A stretch of DNA of 64,000 nucleotides from Anolis sagrei (lineage: Eukaryota; Chordata; Lepidosauria; Squamata; Anolidae): contig NC_090024.1 in assembly GCF_037176765.1 (NCBI RefSeq), forward strand, positions 195,110,278-195,174,277, in the 5' to 3' direction. The notes below the pieces were generated by a model. The model worked only from the letters and a program-made list of their open reading frames with translations, was not told the DNA's origin and made no database searches. Positions 1 through 12,484 of this stretch are shown here, piece after piece; positions within the stretch are counted from its first letter, which is position 1, and each line of letters opens with the position of its first letter. Position numbers and translations under genes: made by a program.

Positions 1-626
1 CACATGATATGTGAAGTGTGGGTTTACTCATGGCACACTGCATCAAGTTTAAACTTAATTTTCCACCAACATTGATTTTATTTTTTGACTTTTATTTAAA
101 GCATTTAAAGTATTATTTCTTTGATTATTTTGCCAGTTGACTGAGAGTTCTGATTGTTTGAGTTCCTGTAAACCAAGTCTACCGTATATCTATATTTTGT
201 GCATAGTGAAATAAGCTGATAGTTTTAATCTAGAAGAAGAAATGTGCCAGTTACTGAAAGCCTGGAGTGAGCCATTTGATGCTTGCAGGACAACTTCCCT
301 AAGAACTCATATCTGCAACATTACTTTAGATGAAACCAGTAGCATTGCCAAGTGTAATTCAGGAAGAGTTTGTGGAAGTAAACTGACCTGTGCTATTTTG
401 GTTTGAGAATATTTCAAGAGTCATATAATTATATGGCAGATGGTTTATGATGTCATTTTTACACACCATGATTAGCCAGCTTCTGTTCAGGCTGGAGATT
501 AAAATGCGCTCATGATAAGATAAAGCATGCCCACTGCAAAGGGCTTTAGCATTGCAGAAATCAGGAAGCTCAAAGAACCTGGCAAAAATCCCTTGTTCAT
601 ACATTGCTCTTACAAGAGAACTGTGT
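1..626. other. Unassigned flank
   Basis: AT-rich sequence. I recognise no exon, RNA gene or repeat here. Confidence 0.3.
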
Positions 627-639
627 AATATGATCGGGA

Positions 640-2510
640 CTATTGGCTATTTCATGGAGGGATGGGCATGGAGAGAGGCAGAGGGCCATAGGGCAGAGGG
701 CACCTCAACAGCCCTACCTGAGCTTGCAGAGTTAGTCTCAGGCCTGGCATTGGAGTCCCAGTGGCTTGTTGTGCTGGGGGACTTCAATGTACATGCGGAG
801 TCCACTCTTTCAGGAGCGGCTCAGGACTTCATGGCCACCATGGCAACTATGGGGCTGTCCCAACTAGTATCTGGCCCTACCCACTGTGCTGGACACACAC
901 TTGACCTGGTCTTCTGTCAGGGCTGGGAAGAAGGTGGCGGTGTGGAGGAGTTGTCAATCTCTCCTTTGCCATGGACCGACCACCATCTGATCAGGTTTAG
1001 ACTCGTTGCAACATCTAACCTCCGCAGGGGTGGTGGACCCATTAAGATGGTCCACCCCAGGAGGCTTATGGATCCAGAAGGATTCCTGATGGCTCTTGGG
1101 GATGTTTCCGCTGCCTTGGATGGTGATTCTGTCGATGCCCTGGTCGCTCACTGGAATAGGGAGCTGACTAGGGCAATAGACATGATCGCTCCAGAGCGCC
1201 CTCTCTTAAGTCGCCGAGCGAAACCTGCCCCTTGGTTCAACGAGGAGCTGGTGGAGCTAAAGCAAACAAAGAGATGGCTAGAGAGCGTGTGGAGGAAAGA
1301 GCCCAGCGAGCCAAACCGAACACGTCTACGCCTTTATCTAAGGGCGTATGGAGCGGCAATAGAGGCCGCGCAAAATGCTTTCTATTCGGCCAATATTGCG
1401 TCCGCAAGGAACCGTCCGGCAGAACTGTTTCGAGTAGTCAGAGGGTTGTTGAATCCCACCTCGAGTGGGTCCCCTGACGACTCGGCAGCGCGCTGTGAAG
1501 CATTTGCTCAGTACTTTGCGGACAAAGTCGCTTTGATCCGCGTGGGCTTTGACACCACATTAATTGCGGTCTCTGAGGATGTAACTCAAGCATCTGCTTG
1601 TCCAGTTTTGTTGGATTCGTTTCAATCTGTTCAACTCAATGAGGTCATCAGGGTTCTGGGAGAGGCGAGACCTACCACATGCATCCTAGACCCCTGCCCT
1701 TCCTGGCTGGTAAAAGAAGCCAGAGGGGGTTTGGCAGAGTGGGTAAAGGTGGTGGTTAATGCCTCCCTTCGGGAAGGTAAGATTCCAGCCAGCCTAAAAC
1801 AAGCTGTAATTAAACCGCTGTTGAAAAAACCATCACTTGACCCCACTCAATTCGTCAACTTTCGTCCAGTTTCCAATCTCCCCTACTTGGGCAAAGTCTT
1901 GGAATGTGTGGTGGCCTCGCAACTCCGGGAATTCCTGGTGGACACGGACTATCTAGATCCGGCACAGTCAGGCTTTAGGCCGGGACATGGTACTGAGACA
2001 GCCTTGGTCGCCTTAGTTGATGATCTGCACCGGGAACTGGACAGGGGAAGTGTGTCCCTGTTGGTTCTACTGGACCTCTCTTCGGCCTTCGATACCGTCG
2101 ACCACGGTATCCTTCTGGGACGCCTCACGGGAATGGGTCTCGGGAGTACTGCCTTGCAGTGGCTCCGGTCCTTTCTCGAGGGTCGCTCCCAGAAGGTGTC
2201 ACTAGGGGACTCCTGCTCGACTCCTCGGCCATTGAACTGTGGAGTCCCGCAGGGCTCAATACTGTCCCCTATGTTGTTTAACATTTACATGAAGCCGCTG
2301 GGAGAGATCATCCGGAGTTTTGGGGTGCGGTCATCTGTACGCAGATGATGTCCAACTCTATCACTCTTTTCCACCTACCACTAAGGAGGCTGTTCAGGTC
2401 ATGAACCGGTGCTTGGCCGCTGTCTCGGACTGGATGAGGGACAACAGATTGAAACTAAATCCAGACAAGACAGAGGTACTCCTGGTCAGTCGTAAGACCG
2501 ATTTGGGTCA
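640..2510 (+). mobile_element. L2-clade LINE, internal ORF2 piece (endonuclease end + reverse transcriptase)
   Basis: One long frame carries the late endonuclease motifs (LGDFNVHAE, TDHHLIRFRL), the linker, and RT blocks: LLKKPSLDP, QSGFRPGHGTETALVALV, LDLSSAFDTVDHGILL and GVPQGSILSPMLFNIY. The catalytic HLYADDVQLY follows in another frame because two bases are missing at about 2329-2331 (VR-CHLYADD expected). The wording of these blocks is that of vertebrate L2, not CR1. The first half of the endonuclease and the RT thumb/3' tail are absent, so both ends are lost; loss of the 3' end is unusual for a plain LINE insertion. GC-rich compared with its surroundings. Confidence 0.85.
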
Positions 2511-2689
2511 CATCAGCTGCAGAAATTCTCTTCATTTCCAGAAAGTTGTTTTGGGTGGGAAGCAATGAGTGTAAGGCCTGGCACAAACCTCATGTATGCC
2601 TTGTATATTTAACAGACAGAATCTGTTTCTTGAACGTTCTTTTTGTTTGGAACCATATTCACCTATTCATTCCGTTTGTAAGTGATGAA

Positions 2690-2935
2690 TAGTGTGTGCT
2701 TATTATGTGTATGTTTAGCTTGGAGAAAAGAAGGCTGAAAGGGAACATGATAGTCATATTTAAATATCTGAAAGGAGATTGTATTGGAGATGTAGCCAGT
2801 TTGCTTTCTGCTGCTCTGGAGACTAGGACATGCAGCAATGCAGGAACACAGATTCCATCTACACACTAGGAAGAGCTCCCTGATGGTAGGAGCAGTTCCT
2901 CAGAGGATAGTCATCTGTCGGAGGGGGGGGGGGGT
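2690..2935 (+). mobile_element. CR1 LINE, decayed 3' coding fragment
   Basis: Matches the CR1 ORF2 end seen more fully at 39.7 kb: tttagcttggagaaaagaag, then ctgctctggagactaggac and attccatct...aggaagagctccctgatg. It has several indels, so it is older than the 39.7 and 56.7 kb copies. It ends near a run of G at about 2927. Confidence 0.7.
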
Positions 2936-2949
2936 ATGGATTTGACTGC

Positions 2950-3250
2950 ATGATGATGATTACAATAATAATGAATTTATTACCTGCCTCTCCCTGTGGC
3001 TTGAGGCTGGATACAACATGATTAAAACAAGAGATAAAACACTATTAGATAGATATGGGGTTGGACATAGATAGAAATTGGGTTGAATTGGATAGCCCTT
3101 GGAATCTTTTCATACTCTAGAATCCCATGATTCAGAAGCCAAATGGCATTCTGTTGGGAAGGTTTTGACTGAGTGTTCCTGTATGGCAAAAATTGGACTG
3201 GATGGCCCTGGAGATATCTTCCAACTTTGTGATTGTATGATTTTATGAGG
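2950..3250. mobile_element. L2-like tail (minus) and two CR1 3' tails (plus)
   Basis: 2950-3040 resembles the reversed L2/SINE tail (ttattacctgcctctccctg). 3055-3130 and 3185-3250 both show the CR1 3' end signature tggatggccctggagatat and attctatgatt-like octamers. They are short and decayed. Confidence 0.5.
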
Positions 3251-3313
3251 CCTTGATGGAAATAAGAGAGCGGGTATAGACCCATTTCCCACCCATGGCC
3301 CACTCTACAACCT

Positions 3314-3584
3314 TTTTTCTTTAATTGTGTCAGGAGCAACTTGAGAAACTGCAAGTCTCTTCTGGTATGAGAGAATTGGCCATCTGCAAGGATGTTGCCC
3401 AGGGGACGCCCGGATAATTTGATGTTTTTATCATCCTTGTGGGAGGCTTCTCTCATGTCCCCGCATGAGGAGCTGGAGCTGATAGAGGGAGCTCATCCGC
3501 CTCTCCCCGGATTTGAACTGCGACCTGTCAGTCTTCAGTCCTGCCGGCACAGGGGTTTAACCCACTGCGCCACCGGGGGTTCTT
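3314..3584 (-). mobile_element. tRNA-derived SINE with perfect 12-bp target duplication
   Basis: On the minus strand: box A TGGCGCAGTGGGTTAAAC (plus 3555-3572), box B GCAGTTCAAATCC (3509-3521), body GGGCAACATCCTTGCAGATG and an A-rich tail. Flanked by actctacaacct at 3302-3313 and again at 3585-3596, so the insertion limits are exact. Relatives lie at 40.6 and 45.9 kb. Confidence 0.85.
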
Positions 3585-4201
3585 ACTCTACAACCTGGGA
3601 CCTTTAAAGTTGGAGGTATGGACCCCCACAGCACCCCTTGTGGTCCCCCAAATTAGGCCTGCAAACTAAACATGTCAGCATGGCATGAAAAATGTTGCTC
3701 TACATTCTGCAATATCAAGTATTCAGCCAATATTTAATTATTTATATAAAATAAACAAGTACTTCCATCACATTAGTATGTATGGGACAAGTCACTCCAA
3801 ATGAAACACAGTACAATTACTGTGAGCAGGTGATACAACTGAGCAACACTATCAACAACTTAGAAATTAGAGGAAAGACCCTGCTGTAACCCCAACAGGC
3901 TAGTACAGAGTTGCCATGCAGACCTGTAGCACTTGAGTATGATCACTACCTGAGGGACAGAGAAAGTGCTGCTTTGTGTTTAATAAGGTGATAGAACCAT
4001 TCCTCCCATAGTAAAACTAATAATGACATTTATTAACAAATGCCATTACAAAATAACTAACCTGGGCAATGCTGGGTACCAAAACTAGTCTTTAATAAAT
4101 GATAAAATTTTATGTATACCAAAGAACTGTTTAAAATACATTTCTGTATGATTTATTATAAGTAATTACTTGGTTTGTATATCTATATATATCTGAGGTC
4201 A

Positions 4202-7089
4202 AAACTGTATAAAGAAGAAAAAATAGATAAAAATGCAATCTACAAATACTTAGGGGAAAAAACCATACCCCACATAACAGAAAAACAAAGAGAAACGCTG
4301 AATAGCGAAATATCCAAAAAAGAAATTAAAAAGGCAATAAATGAACTGAAAAAAGATAAAGCCCCGGGCCCGGATGGGCTAACGGCCATATATTATAAAA
4401 CATTTCAAGATGAACTGACCCCCCTGCTCAAGAGAGTAATGAATGAAATTAGAGACAAGAAAGAAATGCCCCAAACATGGAGACAAGCCCTGATAACCTT
4501 AATACATAAAGAAAATACAACCCCAGAAGACGTAAAGAATTACCGACCCATTTCATTACTAAACCTAGATTACAAATTATTTGGAAATATTATTGCAGAA
4601 AGATTAAAAAAATATTGAGTGAAAGAATTAAAGAAGAACAAGCAGGCTTTTTACCTAAAAGATCACAAGCTGACAATGTTAGAACAATTATAAACCTCAT
4701 AGACCATTACGGAAACAACATTCAAAAGAAAGTAATGTTCTTAGCACTAGACGCTGAAAAAGCCTTCGACAATGTAAATTGGGATTTTATCAAAATTGTA
4801 ATAAAAGAGATGGATATGGGTCACTATTTCGGTAATATAATTGAAGCAATATACAACAATCAGGAAGCGAAACTTATAATAAACGGTCAACAAACAGAGA
4901 CAATACACATCCAAAAAGGAACAAGGCAAGGCTGCCCAATATCCCCGCTGATTTTCATCCTGACGTTAGAAATTTTATTGGATAGAATTAGAGATGATAA
5001 AGAAATTAAAGGAGTACGAATTCAAGGACAGGACTATAAGATAAGAGCGTTCGCGGACGACATCATTGGAATAATAGAAGATCCAAAAAATAATCTAGAA
5101 AAATGGCTAAAGACAATAAAAGATTACGGCGAAGTCTCAGGATTTAAGATCAATTTAGAAAAGACCAAAGCAATAACAAAAAACATTACAAAGAAAGAAC
5201 AGGAAAAAATTGGGAAAGATTGGAATATCCAAATTACACAAAAAATAAAATATTTAGGAATAATTCTCACGGCTAAGAATCTACAATTATTGGAAAATAA
5301 CTACATAGAAAAATGGAAAAAAATAAAAAAGATCTGGAAAATTGGGGAAATATGAAATTATCCTTACTAGGAAGAGTAGCGGCAGTGAAAATGTCAATTC
5401 TGCCAAAATTAGTGTTTTTATTTCAAAATTTGCCAATAATTAGATACCAAAAAATAATTAACAATTGGAAAAAAGATATAATGAGATTTATTTGGCAGAA
5501 GAAAACACCAAGAATAAATTATAAAAACATGACAGAGGGTAAAAACAAAGGTGGATTAGCTATCCCGAATATCAAACTGTATCACGATGCGTGCGCTCTT
5601 ATCTGGATAAGAGATTGGGCAAAACTTAAGAAAGAGAAGATCCTAAACATAGAAGGGGAAGGACTGAGATCAGGTTGGCACGCCTATTTAGGATATGACA
5701 AAGCTAGTAAAGAAAAACAATTCGGCAACCATTTTGTACGTTCATCTTTAATCAAGGTATGGAATAGATATAAAGATAAATTTTACAAAAAAACTCCATT
5801 ATGGCTGTCGCCACTTGAAGCCTCACAAAGTAGAATTTTAGGATGGAACGATTGGCCTAACTACAAGGACATAATAAGAAAAGAAAGAGGAGAATTCAAG
5901 ATCAAAACCCAACAAGAACTAAAAAACATAAATAGTAAAATCTCATGGTACCAATACGAACAAATTAAACAACATTTCAAGAGAGATAAAGAAAAAGGAT
6001 TCGAAGAAGGTCCCTGTTTCTGGGACAAAATAATGCAATCAGAAAACAAATTAATTTCCAAAATATACAAAAAACTGCTAGAAGAAGAAGGAAACGCAGG
6101 AAAGGAAAAATCCTATATGAAGAAGTGGAGGGACAACATAGGAAGAGAGATTAAAAAAGAAGAATGGGAAGAAGTCTGGAATAAGAAGTTAAAATATTCA
6201 AAGGCGATGGAACTTAAAGAAAATTGGTTGAAGGTTGCCCACAGGTGGTATATAACGCCCCATAGATTAGGAAAAATCAATAAAAATACGAACACCAAAT
6301 GTTGGAAATGCGGAAAACAGGAAGGGACATATTACCACCTATGGTGGACCTGCCCAAAAGCAATAAACTATTGGAGAAAAATACAAAAAACATTACAAAA
6401 AATACTGAAGACCAATATACCGTGGAAACCAGAAATTTTCCTATTAGGAATACATAATATAAAACTGGAAAAAAATAAAGATAAAATATTATTTCTATTG
6501 TTGACTGCTGCCAGAATAGTCTATGCAAGACATTGGAAAGGAAAAGACCCTCCAGAAGAAGAGGAATGGCTAACGAAAATCCTAGATATAAGAAATATGG
6601 ATAAATTAACATACATACTCTCTAAAAGAAGGGGCACTCCAACAGCTGAAACAGATTGGAAAGATGTAACAACTTACCTAATAGAAGGAAAAAACATGGA
6701 AATACTTATATGAAAGAGAAAGAAAGGACAAATAAGGGGAGAGCTGTAAAGAGACGAAGAGGGAAAGTAAGAAGAGGGAGAGATCGAAGGAATAGGAAGA
6801 ACCTCCCAAAGATACCGGGAAGTCAAAGACAGAACAGAACACACATACTCCCTGTCCCCCACGTCCTACCCCACAATTCCTTCCAAATTCCTTGTTTCTT
6901 CACCCGGTACACAGTAGTGATAATTACACCATCCGTTGTAAATACTCAGAAACCACTTTGCTTTCTATTCTTTTCCAAGCTTTTTAACCCCTCCCCTATC
7001 CCCCCCACCCCCTCTTCCCTACCCCCTCTCACCTGACCTCTCATGTCTTTTTTTACTTTGTATGAAAATTTAATAAAGATTATTTTAAC
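4202..7089 (+). mobile_element. L1 LINE, 5'-truncated, with perfect 13-bp target duplication
   Basis: Flanked by atatctgaggtca at 4189-4201 and 7090-7102. ORF2 runs to 6713 in three frames: KAPGPDGLTAIYYKTF and NYRPISLLNLDYKL; then LALDAEKAFDNVNW, TRQGCPISPLIFIL and catalytic FADDIIGI; then LGRVAAVKMSILPK and the CCHC knuckle CWKCGKQEGTYYHLWWTCP. Each frame change is one A missing from an A-run (near 4605-4611 and 5326-5330), so the rest is very intact. The 3' UTR is purine-rich then C-rich, ends in AATAAA-like sequence, and has no long poly(A). Endonuclease and ORF1 are missing through 5' truncation. An insertion of recent age. Confidence 0.93.
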
Positions 7090-7102
7090 ATATCTGAGGT
7101 CA

Positions 7103-9555
7103 TGCAAAACTTTCTCTGACAAAATGGAGTCACAAGAGTAAAAAAAAATTAAGAAGCCCTGTCTTAGAGAATACATTCAACAACAAGGAATGGCAAGGAG
7201 AAGAACGAGGAGAAGGCAGAGCTTAGAAAAGTTACTTTTTGAAGTACAATTCCAAGTCAGCTGGGCATTCTGAGAGTTATAGTTCTAAACATTTTTTCAA
7301 ACCTTGCAGACCAGGAGGCTGAAGGGATTGGCCATATATGAGGCCAGCCCCAGTCTTTAAGCACATACCTGCTTTTATCTTTGGTGACTTTGAGCTACTG
7401 TTAGTTTAGAACTAAAACATAAATCTTGAATAGAATGTTTTATTTTTCCTGCCAGATCAATGATGAATGATGGCAATATTGAATTTACACGGGAACCAGA
7501 AATTCAGAATGCAAGAGAAGAATAGGACATTCAGCTGTAAAGAATGTCACAGTGCATTTTTAAAAAAAATCAAGAAGCCAATATTGTATAAGTGGCTTAT
7601 AAAGGATTAATATATGCAGATGCCTTACTGTGTTAATCTACTTACAAATGTTTTACATAAAACTCTGCACATTGCTACTTGTAGCAAAATCCTGATTAAC
7701 TCCAGTTGGCTCACTACATTTATCAAAATCCTGACTTCAGTTGGATTATGATGGTCACAGTTTCTCAATAAAGAAACAGCTCCATTTTCTTTTGTACCAG
7801 GGGGTGTTGTGTGTTTAGTCACAAAATACAGGAAATACCACACTTTTGGGGTAGATGTTAAATAGCTCCTTGAAGTTCAACTAGGTATTTTTTTCATTTC
7901 TAGGATGCAATCTCTACCCCATCCCCAATATAAACATAGGTGTGTCTATGGGATGGATCTATGGTTGGATCTGCATTGCTAAATAATTAAAAAAAATTTT
8001 TTTTCCAGGCTCTGAGTATGACATCAACTTTTCAGGTCCTGTCTAAACAATCTACCAAATGCACTTTACTGGAAGATGAAGATTTAAATAATCCAGTTCT
8101 AATGTATTATCAAAATGCAGGAAGAAACATCTTTTCATTCTTCTGTCCACATAAATATTGTGAAAGTATCTTCTTGTTTTTATTCTGGGATTTCAGTGCT
8201 TAAGATCCCAAACTGCCTGCAATAAAAGGAAGCCTCTTTTCAGCCAAAGTGGAAAGCAAATGTTTGCCTTGCTTCCAAAGAGCACCAAGATAGCCATGTT
8301 GAAAGTACCAATGGACACAAGAAAGCCTGTTTTATTACACTGTCTTGTGGTTAATGAGTTCGGGGAAGGACATCCCACTTCTGTCCATTGGGAACAGGTG
8401 CTTCCATTCAACTGCATTTATTATTAGGACCCCTCCCTTGTTTATGCCAGCCCAATAAACACCCTAGAGCAAAGTGTTCAGCTGTGCATGGTTCCTAAGT
8501 GGACTGTTATTCTAGTAGGCATAGAAAAGTGGTCTGTTTCCAACATAAAATAGAAAGTATGGTATGTATAATCCACAGCCCATTCAATCCTTCTCATGTT
8601 TTCAATCAATATTTATACTTCCACTTAAGGGCCATATCCATTGGATTCACAGTGCTTGTTCTAATTAATTTTCCTAGTCAAGCACCCAGGTAGGATGGCC
8701 ACTCCTCTGATACTGTGCCAAAACAGAATGGCCACAGCGCCAGGTGATTCATAGAAAATAAATTGCATTCTCCCTATGTGCTTGAAATTGTAAGGATGTG
8801 TGAATGGCATTCATGATTCTGCCTAACATTATGCTTTCAGTTCTATCTAGCGACTAAGTCAAATTTTTTCCAAGATTCAATCAATTATGGTAGGATATTC
8901 ATTATTCTGAGATCACCTTCTTCACCTATCACTTGATATGTATCAGGAGTGCCATATATATATAAGAAGGGAGCTTGAAAAAATTCTTTTTGGACTATAA
9001 CTGCCATAATCTTCTGCCAGCAATACTCATTCTAGTTGAGGGATTTTGGGAGTTATAACACAAAAATGCTAACTTTTTCAAAATCTGGGAAGATCCATTC
9101 TAATTTATTCAAACTAATTATGATCAGATTATTTTGATGGCTCCTGAGCCAAGCAGGCAGAGAATAGGGTGTACTGTCAAACATAATACAACCCCTGAAT
9201 CTGCAAGGCATATGTTCCAAGACCTCCAATGGGTTCTAAAACCTTGGATAGTAGTATACCTTACATTTTACTATACTTGGCCAAAGCATATCAAATGATT
9301 GCACTGGCTTACCTAGAGAAGCCCACAAACACTTCCAGGGGCAAGGGAAATATTCTTGGAAGTGTGGGTAAGTGAAACTGAATATAAAATCTGTGGATAA
9401 GGGAGCCATTCTGTAATTTTAAAAGTGAGTAAAATGATTTTTTTTTTAGCCATCAAGGGAAAAGTTGTTTGTTGTAAGAATATCTGAGAAATGCCTTGCA
9501 GCATCTCTTTACCATTAACAAAGACAGAACACCGAGGGTCAATCATTCACAATTA
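7103..9555. other. Unassigned intergenic span
   Basis: AT-rich. Two blurred MITE-like scraps (about 7255-7320 and 8985-9090, with ggg/agttataa motifs). No exon recognised. Confidence 0.3.
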
Positions 9556-9710
9556 ACTGTGAATATTTTAGTGTTTTTGTGTTTAATTCTGTTTTAATGT
9601 TTGAATATTTGTATATTTCAAATTGTATACTAATACTTTTATGCTAAGCTACCTTGAGTCCCCTTTGGGGAGATAAGGTGGGGGTAATAATAATAATAAT
9701 ATAATCATGA
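9556..9710 (+). mobile_element. L2-type 3' end with (TAA)n tail
   Basis: Ends in the signature ccttgagtcccctttgggga, gataaggtgggggtaataat and a TAA repeat, the 3' terminus shared by L2 and its SINE partners in this window. Confidence 0.65.
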
Positions 9711-10208
9711 TTGCTTCAAACTCTGAGATGTTCAAAGAACTAGACCATACTAACATATTTCAATATTACTCCTGTAAATCAGCACATATTGTGGATTAGA
9801 AGAATGTGGCTGGCCAAGTTAAGGATTTGCTGAAGTCAGCCGTTTAGTGCTAGCCCCAAGTGTGCCCTAGATATTTACAAAAATATTCTCTGCAGGAAGG
9901 AATAAAGCTCCCCTGGAATCTTGCACTGGCTTTCTAAGGTCCATGGCAAGTAGTTATAAAGAAATACAACAGATGCCTAAATATACTTCTTTATATGATT
10001 TTCTCATTTTGACCAGATATGACCCAACTATAGTACAAATAGTTACAACCCCCTTTGCTGTAAGGAAGCAAGGTAGGAAATGACAGAGAGGCACCTTGTC
10101 CTCTTCCTCTGGGAGAAAGTGCAAGTTGACCGCAGTTGGAGAGACCATCAGAAAGCCAATGGAAAAAATGGAAGGTGGTAGAAATATTCAGAGAGCAAAA
10201 CTTTAAAG

Positions 10209-10595
10209 CACTGGTTCTCAATCTTCCTAATGCCATAACCCCTTAATACAGTTCCTCATGTTTTGGTGACCCACAACCATAAAATTATTTTCATTGCTAC
10301 TTCATAACTGTAATTTTGCAAATGTTATGCATTGTAATGTAACTACCTGTTATGCAGGATATATTTTTCATTCACTGGACCAAATTTGGCACAAATACCT
10401 AATTATGCCCAAATTTGAATGCCTACAATCAAAGAGCATTGTGAACCCCACCAACAAAAGAATTTGGCCAAACTTCCCACACAGAACCATCATGATCAAC
10501 AGAAAATACTGTGTTTTCTGATGGTCTTTGATGACCCCTCTGACACCTCCTTGCGACCCCTACAGGGGTCACGACCCCCAGGTTAAGAAACGCTG
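10209..10595 (+). mobile_element. Non-autonomous hAT element, family E (SPIN/Charlie-like ends)
   Basis: The ends, cactggttctcaatcttcc and ggttaagaaacgctg, are imperfect inverted repeats. The flanking octamers ctttaaag and ccttgaag agree at 6 of 8 positions, the decayed 8-bp duplication typical of hAT. Internal sequence matches the 15.2 and 33.8 kb copies. Confidence 0.8.
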
Positions 10596-10603
10596 CCTTG
10601 AAG

Positions 10604-12250
10604 TCATGCCTAGGTGTTTTTAAAACATGAAACTGACCACTGCTTGAAATGATTTAACAGAATCTTCCACATTTCATTGGTGTTCTGATATATGGGATTA
10701 TAGTACACATATGCGCTGAGATTTTACATGAAATACCCTCATGTATAAGTCTAGAAATTTTAGTAACCCCGCCCCCCTAAAAAAAAAACAAACCTGGGTT
10801 GACTTGCCCAGAGATCAATGTGAATTCTGCACTTTAAACTCTTAACAAAAAAGGAACCATCCCCTTCTCTGAAATGAATGGTGAAAAACAAGAGCTGTAA
10901 AATGAATTTATGTATGTTTGTATTGTAAAGTTATATGTAATTAAGAGTAGAGGTGTAGGTCAGGAAGATAAATTGGGTACTTGCTATTCAGGTATGTTTA
11001 TGTGTATGTAAATTGTGTAATTATTGTTCACTTATATTTATGTGTATTTATGTATGATTTAGTTTACAAGTTCTGTTGTTTTCTTTGTATTTTTTTTTGT
11101 TAAAATTTTAAATAAAAATAAATAAACAAAATAAACATTGGCATACCTGATGCTACACTGTTTCACATAGCATATTTAATACCAAGGACATTTAAAAATG
11201 GAAAACTGGTTAAGTTTAATATGTCCTCTTTCTGTAGCCACATTTCTCCATAATTAATCAAAATATACTAGTTGCTCCCTGTCCAGTATTCTGTTTTGCC
11301 ATCTTTATCGACCTCATTAATCCAAGTAAGACTCATCCATTCTGATGAAAAAGTATAGGGTAATTCATTAGTGGACTCTCTAGATTCAGTGGATTCTGGC
11401 CCTAAAGGTTGCTAAATTGGCATTTTTCTCCCAAAGGCTATGCCACAAAGTAGCTTTTTTGACAGCCAAAAACAAAACAAATTGGGATGATTTTTTATTA
11501 TGTCAGCTTCCTCTGTGTAAGATGTTTCTGTCACTTGCTGGGTAGCAACATTGCCATTACAGTGTATGGAATTAATGCACATACTTCATATTTTGGTGAC
11601 AGATGCAGCAATTCCAGGTCCCTGATCTGCTCAGTTTTCAGGTCAACTAAAGCCTGAGGGTCTGACAAAACAGAACCAAGTCACAGGTGCAGCAACATAA
11701 TGGTTTATTGATTGTATCAAAATGTTAATGGGGGTGTAGCAATAAGAAAAAGAAAGCTTGTTTTTTTAAGCTGATGGAAACTGGTCTTTATTGCAGTTGA
11801 CATTCACCAATGTCCAGGCACAATGAATTACACTGAATTCTTGAGCTGGACTATGACCAAGGGCATCTCCTGAGGACCTGGCTTGATTTTTTCCATGTTT
11901 TTTTCCCTTTTCTCTCTTCATTGTTTTGAAAAATGCTGACACTTTTACAGGCAAAAGGGAGGAAAATAACTTTATTTTAACAAAGGAATAGCTTACCAGT
12001 CATACCAGGATAGAAACATTCCTACCACTCTCTGCAGCATGAACTAATACTTTACAGCTTGTATTGATCTGCTATAGAAATTGGAATTACAGTCAGTCCC
12101 CAAGTTACAAACAAGGTAGTTTCTGTATGTTTTTTTCTTAAATTGAATTTGTATGTAAGTCAGAACAGGTACATTTTAAAGCATAACTCCAGCCATATAC
12201 ATAAATAGATAGAAAGAGAGAGAGAAGAGAGCTCGAGCGAGCTTTGGATA
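10604..12250. other. Unassigned intergenic span
   Basis: AT-rich with short A/T runs. About 10900-11125 could be an old LINE tail (ends aaataaaaataaataaac). Nothing else recognised. Confidence 0.3.
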
Positions 12251-12254
12251 TCAC

Positions 12255-12480
12255 AGGGAAGGATTAACACCTCTGTGGTGATTGTATTGTAATTTTTTCA
12301 GGCTGTATGGCCATGTTCTAGAAGCATTCTCTCTTGATGTTTCGCCTGCATCACAACCTCTGAGGATGCCTGCCACAGATGCAGGCAAAACGTCAGGAGA
12401 GAATGCTTCTAGCGCATGGCCATACAGCTCGAAAAACCTACAACAACCCTGTAATTCCAGCCAATACCTGTGGTGATTGT
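12255..12480. repeat. Head-to-head inverted dimer of an interspersed repeat
   Basis: Left arm ggctgtatggccatgttcta...gcattctctcttgatgtttcg and right arm aacctctgaggatgcc...gagagaatgcttctagcgcatggccatacagc are reverse complements. The same unit occurs singly at 22.8 and 41.1 kb and again as a head-to-head dimer at 54.5 kb. The family is not identified. A Penelope-like element is possible, because such elements often have inverted ends, but there is no protein evidence. Confidence 0.65.
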
Positions 12481-12484
12481 TTTG

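Noticed and set aside
3022-3456. A 144-codon minus frame
   Set aside because: It runs through CR1 tails and the tRNA-SINE. No domain.
3509-3572. tRNA-like box A and box B
   Set aside because: Part of a SINE with a body, an A tail and a target duplication. Same for 14.0, 40.7, 45.2, 45.9 and 62.7 kb. Not tRNA genes.
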